From Williamsia phyllosphaerae (lineage in GTDB: Bacteria > Actinomycetota > Actinomycetes > Mycobacteriales > Mycobacteriaceae): 64,000 nt of DNA. The DNA lies in assembly GCF_014635305.1 (NCBI RefSeq), contig NZ_BMCS01000001.1, forward strand, positions 1 to 64,000, written 5' to 3'. Numbering within the stretch: position 1 is the stretch's first letter; each line of letters begins with the position of its first letter. Below are positions 8,627 through 16,656 of this stretch, piece by piece. The translations under genes and the position numbers were made by a program. Below the pieces are notes generated by a model. The model had not been told where the DNA came from and made no database searches. It was given only the letters and a program-made list of their open reading frames with translations.

Positions 8627-8940
8627 AGGGTCGAGCCCGCCGATCCCAGGTTGCCTGCGGTGTTGCCGTCGCTGTTCTCGTACCCGGCGGCCGCCCCGAA
8701 GGCACCCGCCGCGCTCGACGCGTGGACACCGACCAGCGAGGCCGTCGACACCGCGTTCGCGAACTGGGCGCCGGCGAAGCTGGCCAGGAAATCCTGACCG
8801 ATGAGCCCGAAGATCGGGACCATCACGGCCACGTTGGCAGCCAGGTCCATGGCTCCGGCGCTCTCGATCGCGGTGCCGATACCGGCAACTGCGGTGCCGT
8901 AGGCGCGAACTGCGTCCGGATGGACGGATATATCAGTCAT
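8623..8940 (-). CDS. EspC-family type VII secretion target
   Basis: A 105-residue protein starting MTDISVHPDAVRAYGTAVAG, with two helices and a central PIFGLIGQDFLASFAGAQFA stretch that is typical of EspC-like (DUF2580) proteins. A YENSD sequence (YxxxD) follows the second helix, as expected for an ESX export signal. The ATG at 8938-8940 is preferred over an upstream extension because the family begins there. It is the first gene of the minus-strand ESX operon and is coupled by a four-base overlap to the next gene. Confidence 0.8.
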   Translation of the reverse strand: MTDISVHPDAVRAYGTAVAGIGTAIESAGAMDLAANVAVMVPIFGLIGQDFLASFAGAQFANAVSTASLVGVHASSAAGAFGAAAGYENSDGNTAGNLGSAGSTL

Positions 8941-9199
8941 CTGAACCACGACCCCCTGAAGTCGTTGATCGCCGGACGCTTGTCCAGCTGTTGCTTCCGG
9001 AAAGGAGAATAACCGACATCCGACCACTATTCCACGCGATCGTTAGAGACGTTCATCATCTTTTCCGTTCGTCTTGGTGGATCAGATGCAGCGCGAGGCG
9101 GTTTGGTTCCCGACAAACAGAAAAATTTCTGCGACCCACCCTGTGGACAACAGCTCGGTGAGGCGTGGCGTGGTCGTCGCGAGGTGCCATCATGGTCGC
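8941..9199. promoter_or_regulatory. Divergent promoter region of the ESX substrate operon and EspH-like operon
   Basis: About 260 bases without a supported gene, between two operons that point apart. It contains an AT-richer patch and a short palindrome, CAGAAA-AA-TTTCTG, at 9118-9131. No sigma-factor consensus could be assigned with confidence. Confidence 0.4.
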
Positions 9200-9649
9200 G
9201 TGGACAGGTACATCGACAGCGATGACAACTGGGATGACGACGACTGGGGGGACGAACCCACCCCGGCGACCGAGGTGTCGGACGACGCCCCGGACACCGA
9301 CGGCGCCGACCCCGAACACTCGCTGACCACGGTCGGACGCGCGGCCACCCCCACCGGGTCGGTCGAGGTGCGGACCACGTTGAACGGGCTGCCGACGTCG
9401 ATCCACATCGAACGATCCGAGATGGACGGGTCCGCGGCGAAACTCGCCAAGACCATCCTGCTGCTCTGCAAACAGGCCGGGACCCGGGCGGGGGCGTCGC
9501 AGCGGGCGGCCCTGCTGCGCGACGGTCACACGCTCGAGGCCGTGTCCTACACGGGACTACCCGGTGAGCGAGAAGCAGCCGAGATGGACCGTCAGGTCGA
9601 TGAGTACTTCGAGAGCGACGAGACCGGAACGTGGTTGAGGCGGGTATGA
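9200..9649 (+). CDS. EspH/EspD-like ESX accessory protein
   Basis: A 149-residue protein from the GTG at 9200. The frame is open further upstream, but the acidic start VDRYIDSDDNWDDDDWGDE looks like the true N-terminus, with GAGGTG at 9181. A very acidic first 40 residues is followed by a compact domain with GSVEVRTTLNGLPTSIHIE and AKTILLLCKQAGTRAGASQR. This matches the pattern of mycobacterial EspH/EspD proteins (a divergent relative of the YbaB fold). The stop overlaps the next ATG, so it is coupled to the EspL/YbaB-like gene. Confidence 0.6.
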   Translation: MDRYIDSDDNWDDDDWGDEPTPATEVSDDAPDTDGADPEHSLTTVGRAATPTGSVEVRTTLNGLPTSIHIERSEMDGSAAKLAKTILLLCKQAGTRAGASQRAALLRDGHTLEAVSYTGLPGEREAAEMDRQVDEYFESDETGTWLRRV

Positions 9650-10053
9650 GCGAACAGAACTTTCCCCCACCGGCTCCGATTCCTTCGAGCCCACCGATGC
9701 CACCGACCTTCCCGATCACCTTCGACGACATCGAGGCCAGTGCTCGGCGTGCGCTCGACCGCCTGCAGTCGGCGACCGAGGCCATCTCCGGCATCCGCGC
9801 CGAGCACTCCGACCCCGACGAGCTGGTCACGGTCGTCGTGTCCGGAACCGGCGAGTTGCTCGACCTGCGGATCAGCGACGACGCGATGCGCAAGGCTCCC
9901 GAGGCGCTCGCGAGTCTGATCGTGGAGACGGCCGGTGCCGCCGCGGGATCTGCGTTCGGCAGCCTCGGCGATCAGGTCAGGGCTTTCACGGACTCGTCGA
10001 GCAGCGATCCCGGCCCCCTGGGCGCCATCCGATTCGGTGACGGTCCCGCCTGA
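9646..10053 (+). CDS. YbaB/EbfC-like protein (EspL-like)
   Basis: A 135-residue protein that starts at the ATG at 9646, overlapping the previous stop. A Pro-rich N-terminus is followed by a helix-strand-helix domain with VTVVVSGTGELLDLRISDDA, characteristic of YbaB/EbfC nucleoid-associated proteins. In mycobacterial ESX-1, EspL is a YbaB-like protein encoded beside other Esp genes, so a chaperone-like or regulatory role in secretion is plausible. It converges on the sigma-factor gene with 29 bases between stops. Confidence 0.7.
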   Translation: MSEQNFPPPAPIPSSPPMPPTFPITFDDIEASARRALDRLQSATEAISGIRAEHSDPDELVTVVVSGTGELLDLRISDDAMRKAPEALASLIVETAGAAAGSAFGSLGDQVRAFTDSSSSDPGPLGAIRFGDGPA

Positions 10054-10082
10054 GGCGATCCCCGTGGTCGTCGCGCCGCGTG

Positions 10083-10643
10083 TCAGGACCCCTCGGGCAC
10101 CTGCTCGTTGGCGCGCATCCGCTCGGCGAGTTGAGTACGTGCACGGTTGAGTCGCGATTTCACGGTCTGCACGCCGACGCCCTGATGCTCGGCGATCTCG
10201 TTGTAACTCATGTCGCCGAACTCCCGGAGCACGATCGCGATGCGGAACTCCTCGGGGATCTCGGCGAGGGCCACCCGCAGCTGATCCCGGATAGCGAGGC
10301 GGTCGTCGAACGCCACTGATCCGTCGTCGTCGAGCAGGACGGGGCGATCGGGATCGTTGAAGTCGACGGTGTCGGTCTGTGGTTTGCGCTTACGCACAAG
10401 CGCCAGTGCGGCATTCGCCGCGACCCGGTGCAGCCAGGTGCTGAAACGTGCCTCGCCACGGAACTTGTCGAGGTGCTGCCACGCGGCGATCAACGTGTCC
10501 TGGACCGCGTCCTCGGCGTCCTGGCGATTGCCCGCGATGTTCAGACACACCGCCCACACGCGGTTCTTGTGCATCCCGACCAGTTCGGCGAAGGCGTGCT
10601 GGTCCCCGCTGCGGGCCTGCATCAACAGTGCGGTTTCGTCCAT
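10083..10643 (-). CDS. ECF-type RNA polymerase sigma factor
   Basis: A 186-residue sigma-70 family protein from the ATG at 10641-10643 (a GTG directly before is also possible). Region 2 has DAEDAVQDTLIAAWQHLDKF and FSTWLHRVAANAAL. Region 4 has LREFGDMSYNEIAEHQGV followed by VQTVKSRLNRAR, a helix-turn-helix. There is no zinc-binding anti-sigma gene beside it. It is the last gene of the run that contains the two small acidic proteins, the Hsp70-like protein and the dynamin pair, separated from the gene before it by only a few bases. It may be regulated by, or regulate, that set. Confidence 0.9.
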   Translation of the reverse strand: MDETALLMQARSGDQHAFAELVGMHKNRVWAVCLNIAGNRQDAEDAVQDTLIAAWQHLDKFRGEARFSTWLHRVAANAALALVRKRKPQTDTVDFNDPDRPVLLDDDGSVAFDDRLAIRDQLRVALAEIPEEFRIAIVLREFGDMSYNEIAEHQGVGVQTVKSRLNRARTQLAERMRANEQVPEGS

Positions 10644-10649
10644 CACAGA

Positions 10650-11027
10650 TCAGCCGTGCCAGTCGTGGTCGGTCGCGTGGTCGTCGTGGTGATCGTGTCC
10701 CGGCGACGGATGATCGCCGACGTCGTGACCGCCGAGGTCGATCGTGGCGTCGTCGTGCGGGGGATCATCGTGCGGGGCGCCGTCGGTGGCGTGGTCCGCC
10801 GGGTGGTCGTCGCCCCCGTGGTGGATTGCCTCGGCGGGGTCGTCGCCGGCATCCACCGGCACATCGCCGTCGTCGTCCATCTCCGGGACCAGTGCCGCAT
10901 CGGCGGTCGGGGCGTCAGGATCGAAGGCGGCCGCGAGGGCGGCGTCCCACACCGAGTCGGGGATCGAATACTCCTCGGCGCCATCGATACCCAGCGAACT
11001 GAGCACCGACCCGTCGTCATCGGCCAT
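10650..11027 (-). CDS. Acidic His/Asp-rich small protein, paralogue of the next gene
   Basis: A 125-residue protein. The first 35 residues form a box, LGIDGAEEYSIPDSVWDAAL, that is shared in pattern with the 64-residue protein encoded just upstream (LGLRVDRDYRVPIRIWETAL). The remainder is extremely acidic and rich in His and Asp, including DHPADHATDGAPHDDPPHDD and a His-rich end, which suggests metal or polycation binding. The start overlaps the previous gene's end by 11 bases. No function is known to me for this family. The frame was chosen over the overlapping Thr/Arg-rich one because of the shared box. Confidence 0.65.
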   Translation of the reverse strand: MADDDGSVLSSLGIDGAEEYSIPDSVWDAALAAAFDPDAPTADAALVPEMDDDGDVPVDAGDDPAEAIHHGGDDHPADHATDGAPHDDPPHDDATIDLGGHDVGDHPSPGHDHHDDHATDHDWHG

Positions 11028-11211
11028 GACTGTTCCTCTCTCCGGACAGCGCGATCGTCAGCGCGGTCTCCCAGATGCGAATCGGTACCCGGTAGTCACG
11101 ATCGACTCGGAGACCGAGTTCGCCGAGCAGGGACCGCGCGTCGGTCGTCGCCTCGTCTCCCGGAGAGCATAGTTCCGGGTCGCCGGGCGGCGGCGGTGAT
11201 GGATCGCTCAT
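11017..11211 (-). CDS. Small protein sharing a YxxPxxxWxxAL box with its neighbour
   Basis: A 64-residue protein, acidic and Pro-rich at the start (MSDPSPPPPGDPE), followed by LGLRVDRDYRVPIRIWETAL. The pattern LG-x6-Y-x2-P-x3-W-x2-AL recurs in the next gene. It lies 42 bases after the Hsp70-like gene and overlaps the following gene by 11 bases. The two look like products of a tandem duplication in which only the second gained the long His/Asp tail. I know of no assigned function. Confidence 0.6.
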   Translation of the reverse strand: MSDPSPPPPGDPELCSPGDEATTDARSLLGELGLRVDRDYRVPIRIWETALTIALSGERNSHGR

Positions 11212-11253
11212 GGAGTGTCAGATGCGTGCGGGCCGCGCAAATGTTCCCGCATG

Positions 11254-13104
11254 TCAGGAGATGAGACCGGACCGACTCAGGAACGTCTTGCCCTGGTCGA
11301 CCCCGGCCAGATTCCAGGCCTTCACCATCAGGAACTTCGTGTTGTCGGCGTAGGTCACCGTGTAGTCCTTGCTGCCCGACAATTCTTCGATCGATGCCGA
11401 CGCGGTCTTGGCGGCGTTCTCCACGAGCGTCGCGGTGCCGTCGAAGTTGCCCTGCCGGTTCGCGACAACCACCTTTCGAGCGGCCAGTTCGTCGACGGAG
11501 AGGGTCACGTAGGGATCATCGGAGGCATCGGTGGCCGCGAGGCCGGCGACAACACTCGCACCGGGTTTGAAGTAACACCGCACCACGACACCCTGGTTCT
11601 CGGTGAACGAGCTGTTCTGGCATCTGGTCAGTTGATCGGCGAGCGTGGCCGGCATCGCGGCGAGCACCTGCTCCTGGGTCGTGGCCAGCGAGACCGCGGC
11701 ACCCGACGATGCGGGAGCCGACGCCGACGGCTGAGCTTCCGGTGAGTCATCGCCTCCGCCGGACAGGGTCACCGCCGCGATGGCTCCGGCCGCCACCACC
11801 ACGACCACGGCGGCCGCGGCGGCGATCAGCGGTCCGCGACGCCGACGACCGGGTGTGGTCGGGGCGCTCGAGTCCGCACCGGCATCCGACCATCCCTGGG
11901 GCGCCCGCACGGTCGGCCCGGTAGGCGCCGTGGGGCGGCCACCGAGCTGATCGGTCGGCGACGTCGGGAAGCGGTCGCCCATGACGCTGTCCGCACCGGG
12001 GATGTGCGGCCGCTGCGGCGATGACGCCAGCCATGAACTCAGTGCACCCTGGGCCACAACGGTTTTCGGGTCGTCGAGAGTTGCCACCGGCCCGATGTCC
12101 TGCAGTGCGCGATGCACCAGGGGGATACGCGACGTCCCGCCGGTGAGGTAGAGCGCGCTGAGCTGATCGCGGCGGGTGATGCCGGCGTCGGCGAACGCCG
12201 ACCGCGTCAACGACAGCGCGACACCGATCGGCGCGGAGATGAGCTCGTCGAACTCGTCCCTCGTCAGCTGGAACGTCTCGTGGAACCCGCCGCCGGCGGC
12301 GGTGATGGTCGCCGACGGGGTCTCCGACAGCAGTTCTTTCGCACGACGGATGGAGTCGTCGAGCTGATGACGGATCCCGACCGGGGCATCGCGTCGGAGG
12401 TATTCGAGCAGGTCGGGGTTGCGCGCCTCGAGCTGCTCGTCGACCCACTGTCGGATGAGGGCGTCGAAGTTCTTGCCGCCCAACCCGTTGTCGCCCCGGG
12501 CGGCCAGGACGGTGAAGGTGCCGCCTGTGTTCTTGCTCAGCACCGCGACGTCGAGGGTGCCGCCACCGAAGTCGAACACCGCGATCTTCGCGCCGTCGGC
12601 GAGGCGGTTGCTGCGCGCGTAATGCGCCGCCGCAGCTCGGGGTTCGGACACGGTGGTGATGGCATCGGGTCGCATCCCGGCCACGGTCGCGGCGTCGGTG
12701 AGCGTCCGGATCTGCGACGGCGACCACGCCTCGGGGTGCGTCAGGACCAGATGGGCGGGCATCTGCCCGGCGTGCAGCGCCACCGCACGCGAGAACACCG
12801 TCCGCAGCACCGCGGCGATCGGCGCGGAGGTCGGGACGATGAACCCGTTGACCGCCACAGACGGCTGCCCGACGAGGCGCTTGGGCGCCGGGATGTAGGC
12901 GGCGGGGTTGCGTTGCGCCTCGTTGGCCGCGTGCTCCCCGACCGCGATCCGATCGGGCGCGTCGACGAAGACACCGGACGGCATCAGGTTGCCGGCATGC
13001 GACAGCGACAACGACTCGATCGCGCCGCTCAGGGCCGCCGAATGCGCGGCAGCAGTGTTCGACGTACCGAAGTCGATGCTCAGGAACCAGTCGTCAGACG
13101 ACAT
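11254..13104 (-). CDS. Membrane-anchored Hsp70-family (DnaK-like) protein
   Basis: A 616-residue protein from the ATG at 13102-13104, with GAGAGGA 8 bases upstream. Residues 1 to about 345 are an actin-fold ATPase: FLSIDFGTSNTAA (phosphate 1) and AVFDFGGGTLDVAVL (phosphate 2), then LYLTGGTSRIPLV (adenosine). The usual substrate-binding domain is absent. In its place is a Pro/Arg linker, one membrane helix near residues 425-445 (LIAAAAAVVVVVAAGAIAAV) and an outer domain of about 170 residues with two cysteines. It follows the two dynamin-like GTPase genes in the same operon. The architecture suggests a sensor or chaperone linking cytosol and cell envelope. Confidence 0.85.
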   Translation of the reverse strand: MSSDDWFLSIDFGTSNTAAAHSAALSGAIESLSLSHAGNLMPSGVFVDAPDRIAVGEHAANEAQRNPAAYIPAPKRLVGQPSVAVNGFIVPTSAPIAAVLRTVFSRAVALHAGQMPAHLVLTHPEAWSPSQIRTLTDAATVAGMRPDAITTVSEPRAAAAHYARSNRLADGAKIAVFDFGGGTLDVAVLSKNTGGTFTVLAARGDNGLGGKNFDALIRQWVDEQLEARNPDLLEYLRRDAPVGIRHQLDDSIRRAKELLSETPSATITAAGGGFHETFQLTRDEFDELISAPIGVALSLTRSAFADAGITRRDQLSALYLTGGTSRIPLVHRALQDIGPVATLDDPKTVVAQGALSSWLASSPQRPHIPGADSVMGDRFPTSPTDQLGGRPTAPTGPTVRAPQGWSDAGADSSAPTTPGRRRRGPLIAAAAAVVVVVAAGAIAAVTLSGGGDDSPEAQPSASAPASSGAAVSLATTQEQVLAAMPATLADQLTRCQNSSFTENQGVVVRCYFKPGASVVAGLAATDASDDPYVTLSVDELAARKVVVANRQGNFDGTATLVENAAKTASASIEELSGSKDYTVTYADNTKFLMVKAWNLAGVDQGKTFLSRSGLIS

Positions 13105-13133
13105 CGGGAAATCCTCTCGGGTGGTGTGGGCGG

Positions 13134-14558
13134 TCACAGATGACCGGTGGTCATCAGCGACGTGTACGCACGGATGACGTCGACCAGGGCGGCGTCCTCG
13201 GCGGCGGTCATGGTCGCCGATGCCCGCCCCTGCGCGGTCGCGAGTCGTTGGCGGGCGTGGGCCCGGACGTGGTCGACCGATGCATCCGGCGGCAGACCGA
13301 CGCACGCGGCCGGACCGCGACCGGTCAGCAGGGTCCGCAGTTCGTCCACCACGGGGCTGCGCGGATCGGCGACGAGCAGCCGCTGCAGGTCGCCGAGCAG
13401 CCCCACACGCAGCATCGCGGGTTCGCTGCGCATCGCGTAGGCGATCGACCGGATGGGCTCGCGAGCCGGGTGGGTGTAGGCCAGCTGATCGACACGGTCG
13501 AGCACCCGCCGTGCTCGGTTGAGCACCGCGAACTCGCTGAGCGAGGTCCGCAGTACCTGCTGCAGCGCAGCGATACCGGAGTTCGCGGCGAGCCACTCGT
13601 TGAGAGCGGCCGCGCCACGCGTGGCCACCTGCCGCCCGTTCAGGACGCCGTATTCACCGACCAGGTCGAGTAGCCGGTCGCGAACGGCCGGGGCCAGCGG
13701 ACCGGGGCCGTCGGACTCGAGGGCGTCGATCAGATCCAGGGGGGCCATCCCGGCCAGCGAAGCCAGCGCCCGCGCGTCGCCCTCCCCCAGCGCCCCGGTG
13801 TGGCTGGTCTGGGCCATCAGACCCGAGATGGGCACGACCCTCGACACGGTCTGCGCCAGTTCGCGACTCATGTGGACGGCGTGCTCGGCCGCGTGCTGCA
13901 ACGGATCCCGCCGCCCGAGTGCGCCCTCACCGAAGCTGTCGGCCCGGGACAGCACACCGAGGGTGTTCAGAGGCGACAGCGGCAGTTGCTTGAGAAACTC
14001 CAGTTCGTCGGCGCGCGGGGTCGAGTCGAAGAGGAACACCGCGGCGTCGGCGTCCACCGAGGCGGTCCGGGTCTGCTCGAACCCGTCGATGAGAACCCGA
14101 CGCGTCGCCGCCTCGTTCTTCGCCGTCAGGGTGGCCAGACCGGGGGTGTCGACGAAGGTCAGGTCGCGGATCGCCGCCGACGGCAACCACCGGTGGAGGT
14201 AGGCGATCTGCTCGTCGGGGATCGGGAGTGTGCTGGTCCGGCCGGGGACCACGGGCACGGGGTGTCGGGTGCCGTCGAGTGCGACGACTTCCGCGCGCGA
14301 CGGCGCGCCGTCTTGGTAGACGGCAACCACGCGGGTGGCCTCGAGAGCCGCGGTCTCGGCCACGGGCGCGCCGATCAACGCGTTGACCAGTGTGGACTTG
14401 CCCGCCTTGAGTCGTCCGACGACGACGAGTCGCGGTGGCGCCCACAGGCTCGCGCCGATGGAGTTGGCGTGGCCGACGAGGTCACCGCCGAGCGACGCGA
14501 GCGAACGCAGACCGTGGTCGAGGACCACGTGGACCGGGTCGGACATCATGCCGCTCAT
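13134..14558 (-). CDS. Dynamin-like GTPase (IniC-type), second of a pair
   Basis: A 474-residue protein. The GTPase motifs are in order: GRLKAGKS at residues 48-55, DTPG at 137-140 and SRAD at 204-207, followed by a helical stalk region. The start ATG overlaps the stop of the longer dynamin-like gene by four bases. Size and pairing match IniC beside IniA in the isoniazid-inducible iniBAC operon of mycobacteria, where dynamin-like proteins act on the cell membrane. The adjoining Hsp70-like gene is 30 bases downstream. Identity to IniC is inference from order and size. Confidence 0.85.
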   Translation of the reverse strand: MSGMMSDPVHVVLDHGLRSLASLGGDLVGHANSIGASLWAPPRLVVVGRLKAGKSTLVNALIGAPVAETAALEATRVVAVYQDGAPSRAEVVALDGTRHPVPVVPGRTSTLPIPDEQIAYLHRWLPSAAIRDLTFVDTPGLATLTAKNEAATRRVLIDGFEQTRTASVDADAAVFLFDSTPRADELEFLKQLPLSPLNTLGVLSRADSFGEGALGRRDPLQHAAEHAVHMSRELAQTVSRVVPISGLMAQTSHTGALGEGDARALASLAGMAPLDLIDALESDGPGPLAPAVRDRLLDLVGEYGVLNGRQVATRGAAALNEWLAANSGIAALQQVLRTSLSEFAVLNRARRVLDRVDQLAYTHPAREPIRSIAYAMRSEPAMLRVGLLGDLQRLLVADPRSPVVDELRTLLTGRGPAACVGLPPDASVDHVRAHARQRLATAQGRASATMTAAEDAALVDVIRAYTSLMTTGHL

Positions 14559-16402
14559 CGGTTTTCCGCCATCTGCTGGAGGCGGACGAGCATCCGCTCG
14601 GTCTCGTCGAGTCGCTTGCGGATCACGTCCCGGTTGTTGCCGAGTCGCTTGAGGTCCTTCTCGCGACGGGCGGCGTCGGCACCGGCCGCCTCCTTGGCCA
14701 CCGTGATCTGACGCTGCAGCTCGTCCATCGAGGTCCGCAGGTGGTCGCGGTAACGGACGATGATCTCCGGACGGGCCTGGGCGATCGCCATCTCCAACAG
14801 TCGCGCGGTGACCGTACGCGTCAGAGTCATCGTCTCGCGCAGCCAGTTGAGCAGGTTGGTCTTGCCGGTCCGCATCGCCCGAAACCCGAGATTGACGCCC
14901 ACCCACAGCGTCCCGACCACGGCCCCGACACCCAGCGCGGCCGACAGCCCGATGAGACCGCCGATGGTCGACGACCCCATCACGCCCATGGTCAGCAGCG
15001 TCGGGTCGAACAGACCGTGTCGTTTGCTGCCGACCTGCGGTCCGTCGATGGACTGCCCCTGCAGTGACCCGACTATGCGCCCGCAGATCTGCTCCCACAC
15101 CACGTTCGAGTGGAAACGCGGCGCCACGATGGTGGTGTACAGCTCCCCGAGGAACCCCGACATCGTCGTCGCCAACGCCTGCTGCAACTCGCTCTGCATG
15201 TCGGCGGTGAACTTCTGCGGGCTGTTCCGCAGGACCTCCATGCCGTTCTTGTTGATCCGGGTGGTCCACCGGTCGCGGATCTCCTCGAGCCGTCGGTCGC
15301 TGTCGTCGATGGCCCTCTGCCGCAACTCGATCAGATCACGCGCGAGGTACTGCTCCCATTCGCGACTCTGCTCCTTGAGCGACTGCAGCTCCTCCAGTTG
15401 CGAGGTCAGGTCGGGCAGGGTGTCACCCCGACCCTCGATGGCCTGGTACTCGGCGTCGACCCGCCGGGCGACCGCCACCAGTCCCTCGCGCGTCGTGCGC
15501 AGGGCGTCGATGGCGGGGAGCTGCGCGGCGGAGTCCAACCGCTGCACTATCTCCGCACGCAGGGCCGTGATGCCGGATGCGTGCTCGGCATGGTCGCGCT
15601 CGGGTCCGGGTGACATCTCCGAGGCCATCACCGCACGCAGGCTGGACACCCCGACCACGGTCACCTCACGGTCGAGGTGGGCGGCCAACAGACGCCGGTT
15701 GTCCTCGACGATCGCCTTCCACCGTCGAATGTTCTTGTCGGTCTTGGTCACCGCCACGATCAGGGCGTCGACCGACGCGCCGGCGTCACGGATGAAGTCC
15801 ATCTCGGGCGCCGTCAGCGGCGACGACGCGTCACACGCGATCACCACGACGCACGCCTGCTGCGCGGTCTGCGTCGCCAGCGTCGCCATCGCCGGATCCA
15901 GGCCGCCCACCCCGGGCGTGTCGACGATGGTCACACCAGGCAGCGCGGTGTCGGTGACGGGAATACTGGCCCGTGTGGGGAGTGATGCGACGTTGGGGTC
16001 GCGTACGTAACGACCGTCGACCGTGACCCAGTCGGGCAGGGTGCGCAGCGGTACCTGTTCGGTGCGGTCGGGGAACAGCAGGTCGACGGTGCCGTCGAGC
16101 GGCGGGTCGTCGGTCGGGCACACGCTGATGGCCACGGTGGTCGCCACGTTCACACCCACCGGGGAGAGATCGCGGCGTCCGACGAGGGCGTTGACCAGAA
16201 AGCTCTTTCCCCGCTTGACCTCGCCGACGACGACGACACTGCGCACCTGACCATCACGTGCCGCCTTCCGGGCCGCGAGATCGGCCACATCGTCGAGTTT
16301 GTAGGCGCGCAGCACGGATGCTGCAGCGCCCAGGACCTTGCTTGCCTCGCCGGCGGGATCCTCGCCGTGCGAGACGTCCCGCGACGCCGACTCGTCGCTC
16401 AT
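14555..16402 (-). CDS. Dynamin-like GTPase (IniA-type), first of a pair
   Basis: A 615-residue protein from the ATG at 16400-16402. Motifs are GEVKRGKS (60-67), DTPG (161-164) and TKTD (219-222). Long helical stalk segments follow (ELQSLKEQSREWEQYLARDL), then a hydrophobic paddle near residues 465-515 (GVMGSSTIGGLIGLSAALGV) able to insert in membrane, and a C-terminal coiled coil rich in Arg/Lys/Glu. This is the layout of bacterial dynamin-like proteins such as IniA. It is the first gene of the operon and is divergent from the EF-loop repeat gene. Confidence 0.88.
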   Translation of the reverse strand: MSDESASRDVSHGEDPAGEASKVLGAAASVLRAYKLDDVADLAARKAARDGQVRSVVVVGEVKRGKSFLVNALVGRRDLSPVGVNVATTVAISVCPTDDPPLDGTVDLLFPDRTEQVPLRTLPDWVTVDGRYVRDPNVASLPTRASIPVTDTALPGVTIVDTPGVGGLDPAMATLATQTAQQACVVVIACDASSPLTAPEMDFIRDAGASVDALIVAVTKTDKNIRRWKAIVEDNRRLLAAHLDREVTVVGVSSLRAVMASEMSPGPERDHAEHASGITALRAEIVQRLDSAAQLPAIDALRTTREGLVAVARRVDAEYQAIEGRGDTLPDLTSQLEELQSLKEQSREWEQYLARDLIELRQRAIDDSDRRLEEIRDRWTTRINKNGMEVLRNSPQKFTADMQSELQQALATTMSGFLGELYTTIVAPRFHSNVVWEQICGRIVGSLQGQSIDGPQVGSKRHGLFDPTLLTMGVMGSSTIGGLIGLSAALGVGAVVGTLWVGVNLGFRAMRTGKTNLLNWLRETMTLTRTVTARLLEMAIAQARPEIIVRYRDHLRTSMDELQRQITVAKEAAGADAARREKDLKRLGNNRDVIRKRLDETERMLVRLQQMAENR

Positions 16403-16656
16403 CGACACCACCCCGCATCCGTTGACTCGGCCCGCCCGCGTCGGGCTCGACACAGACAGTAAATCGCATCGCCGGTGAGCAATCCGTCGTCACATGGGAT
16501 GCGCTCACCCCGTGCGTTTGTTCCCGGGCGCCGGCGTGGGCCGTCGGACGGCGGGAAACGATTCTTTTTCGACTCCCGGGAACTTTCCGGGTCGGTGTCT
16601 GCATCTGATGCTGTGTCCGAGTCGATACCGACTCCCCAGCACCGAGGAGATATGCG
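16403..16656. promoter_or_regulatory. Divergent promoter region for the dynamin operon and the repeat protein
   Basis: About 250 bases without a gene. It contains a T-rich patch (16562-16569) and a short hairpin, CCCGG-GAACTTT-CCGGG. GAGGAGA at 16643-16649 is the ribosome binding site of the plus-strand gene. GGGAAAC and GGGAACT resemble -35 elements of stress ECF sigma factors, but no convincing -10 partner was found. Confidence 0.4.

Noticed and set aside
9118..9131. CAGAAAAATTTCTG palindrome in the ESX divergent region
   Set aside because: Too short and AT-simple to call an operator; mentioned only within the intergenic entry.
12112..13143. A 343-residue plus-strand open frame opposite the Hsp70-like gene
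   Set aside because: The composition is that of a high-GC shadow frame; the minus-strand gene has clear motifs.
16540..16620. ECF sigma promoter before the calcium-loop gene
   Set aside because: GGGAAC-like elements exist but no -10 element at suitable spacing was found.
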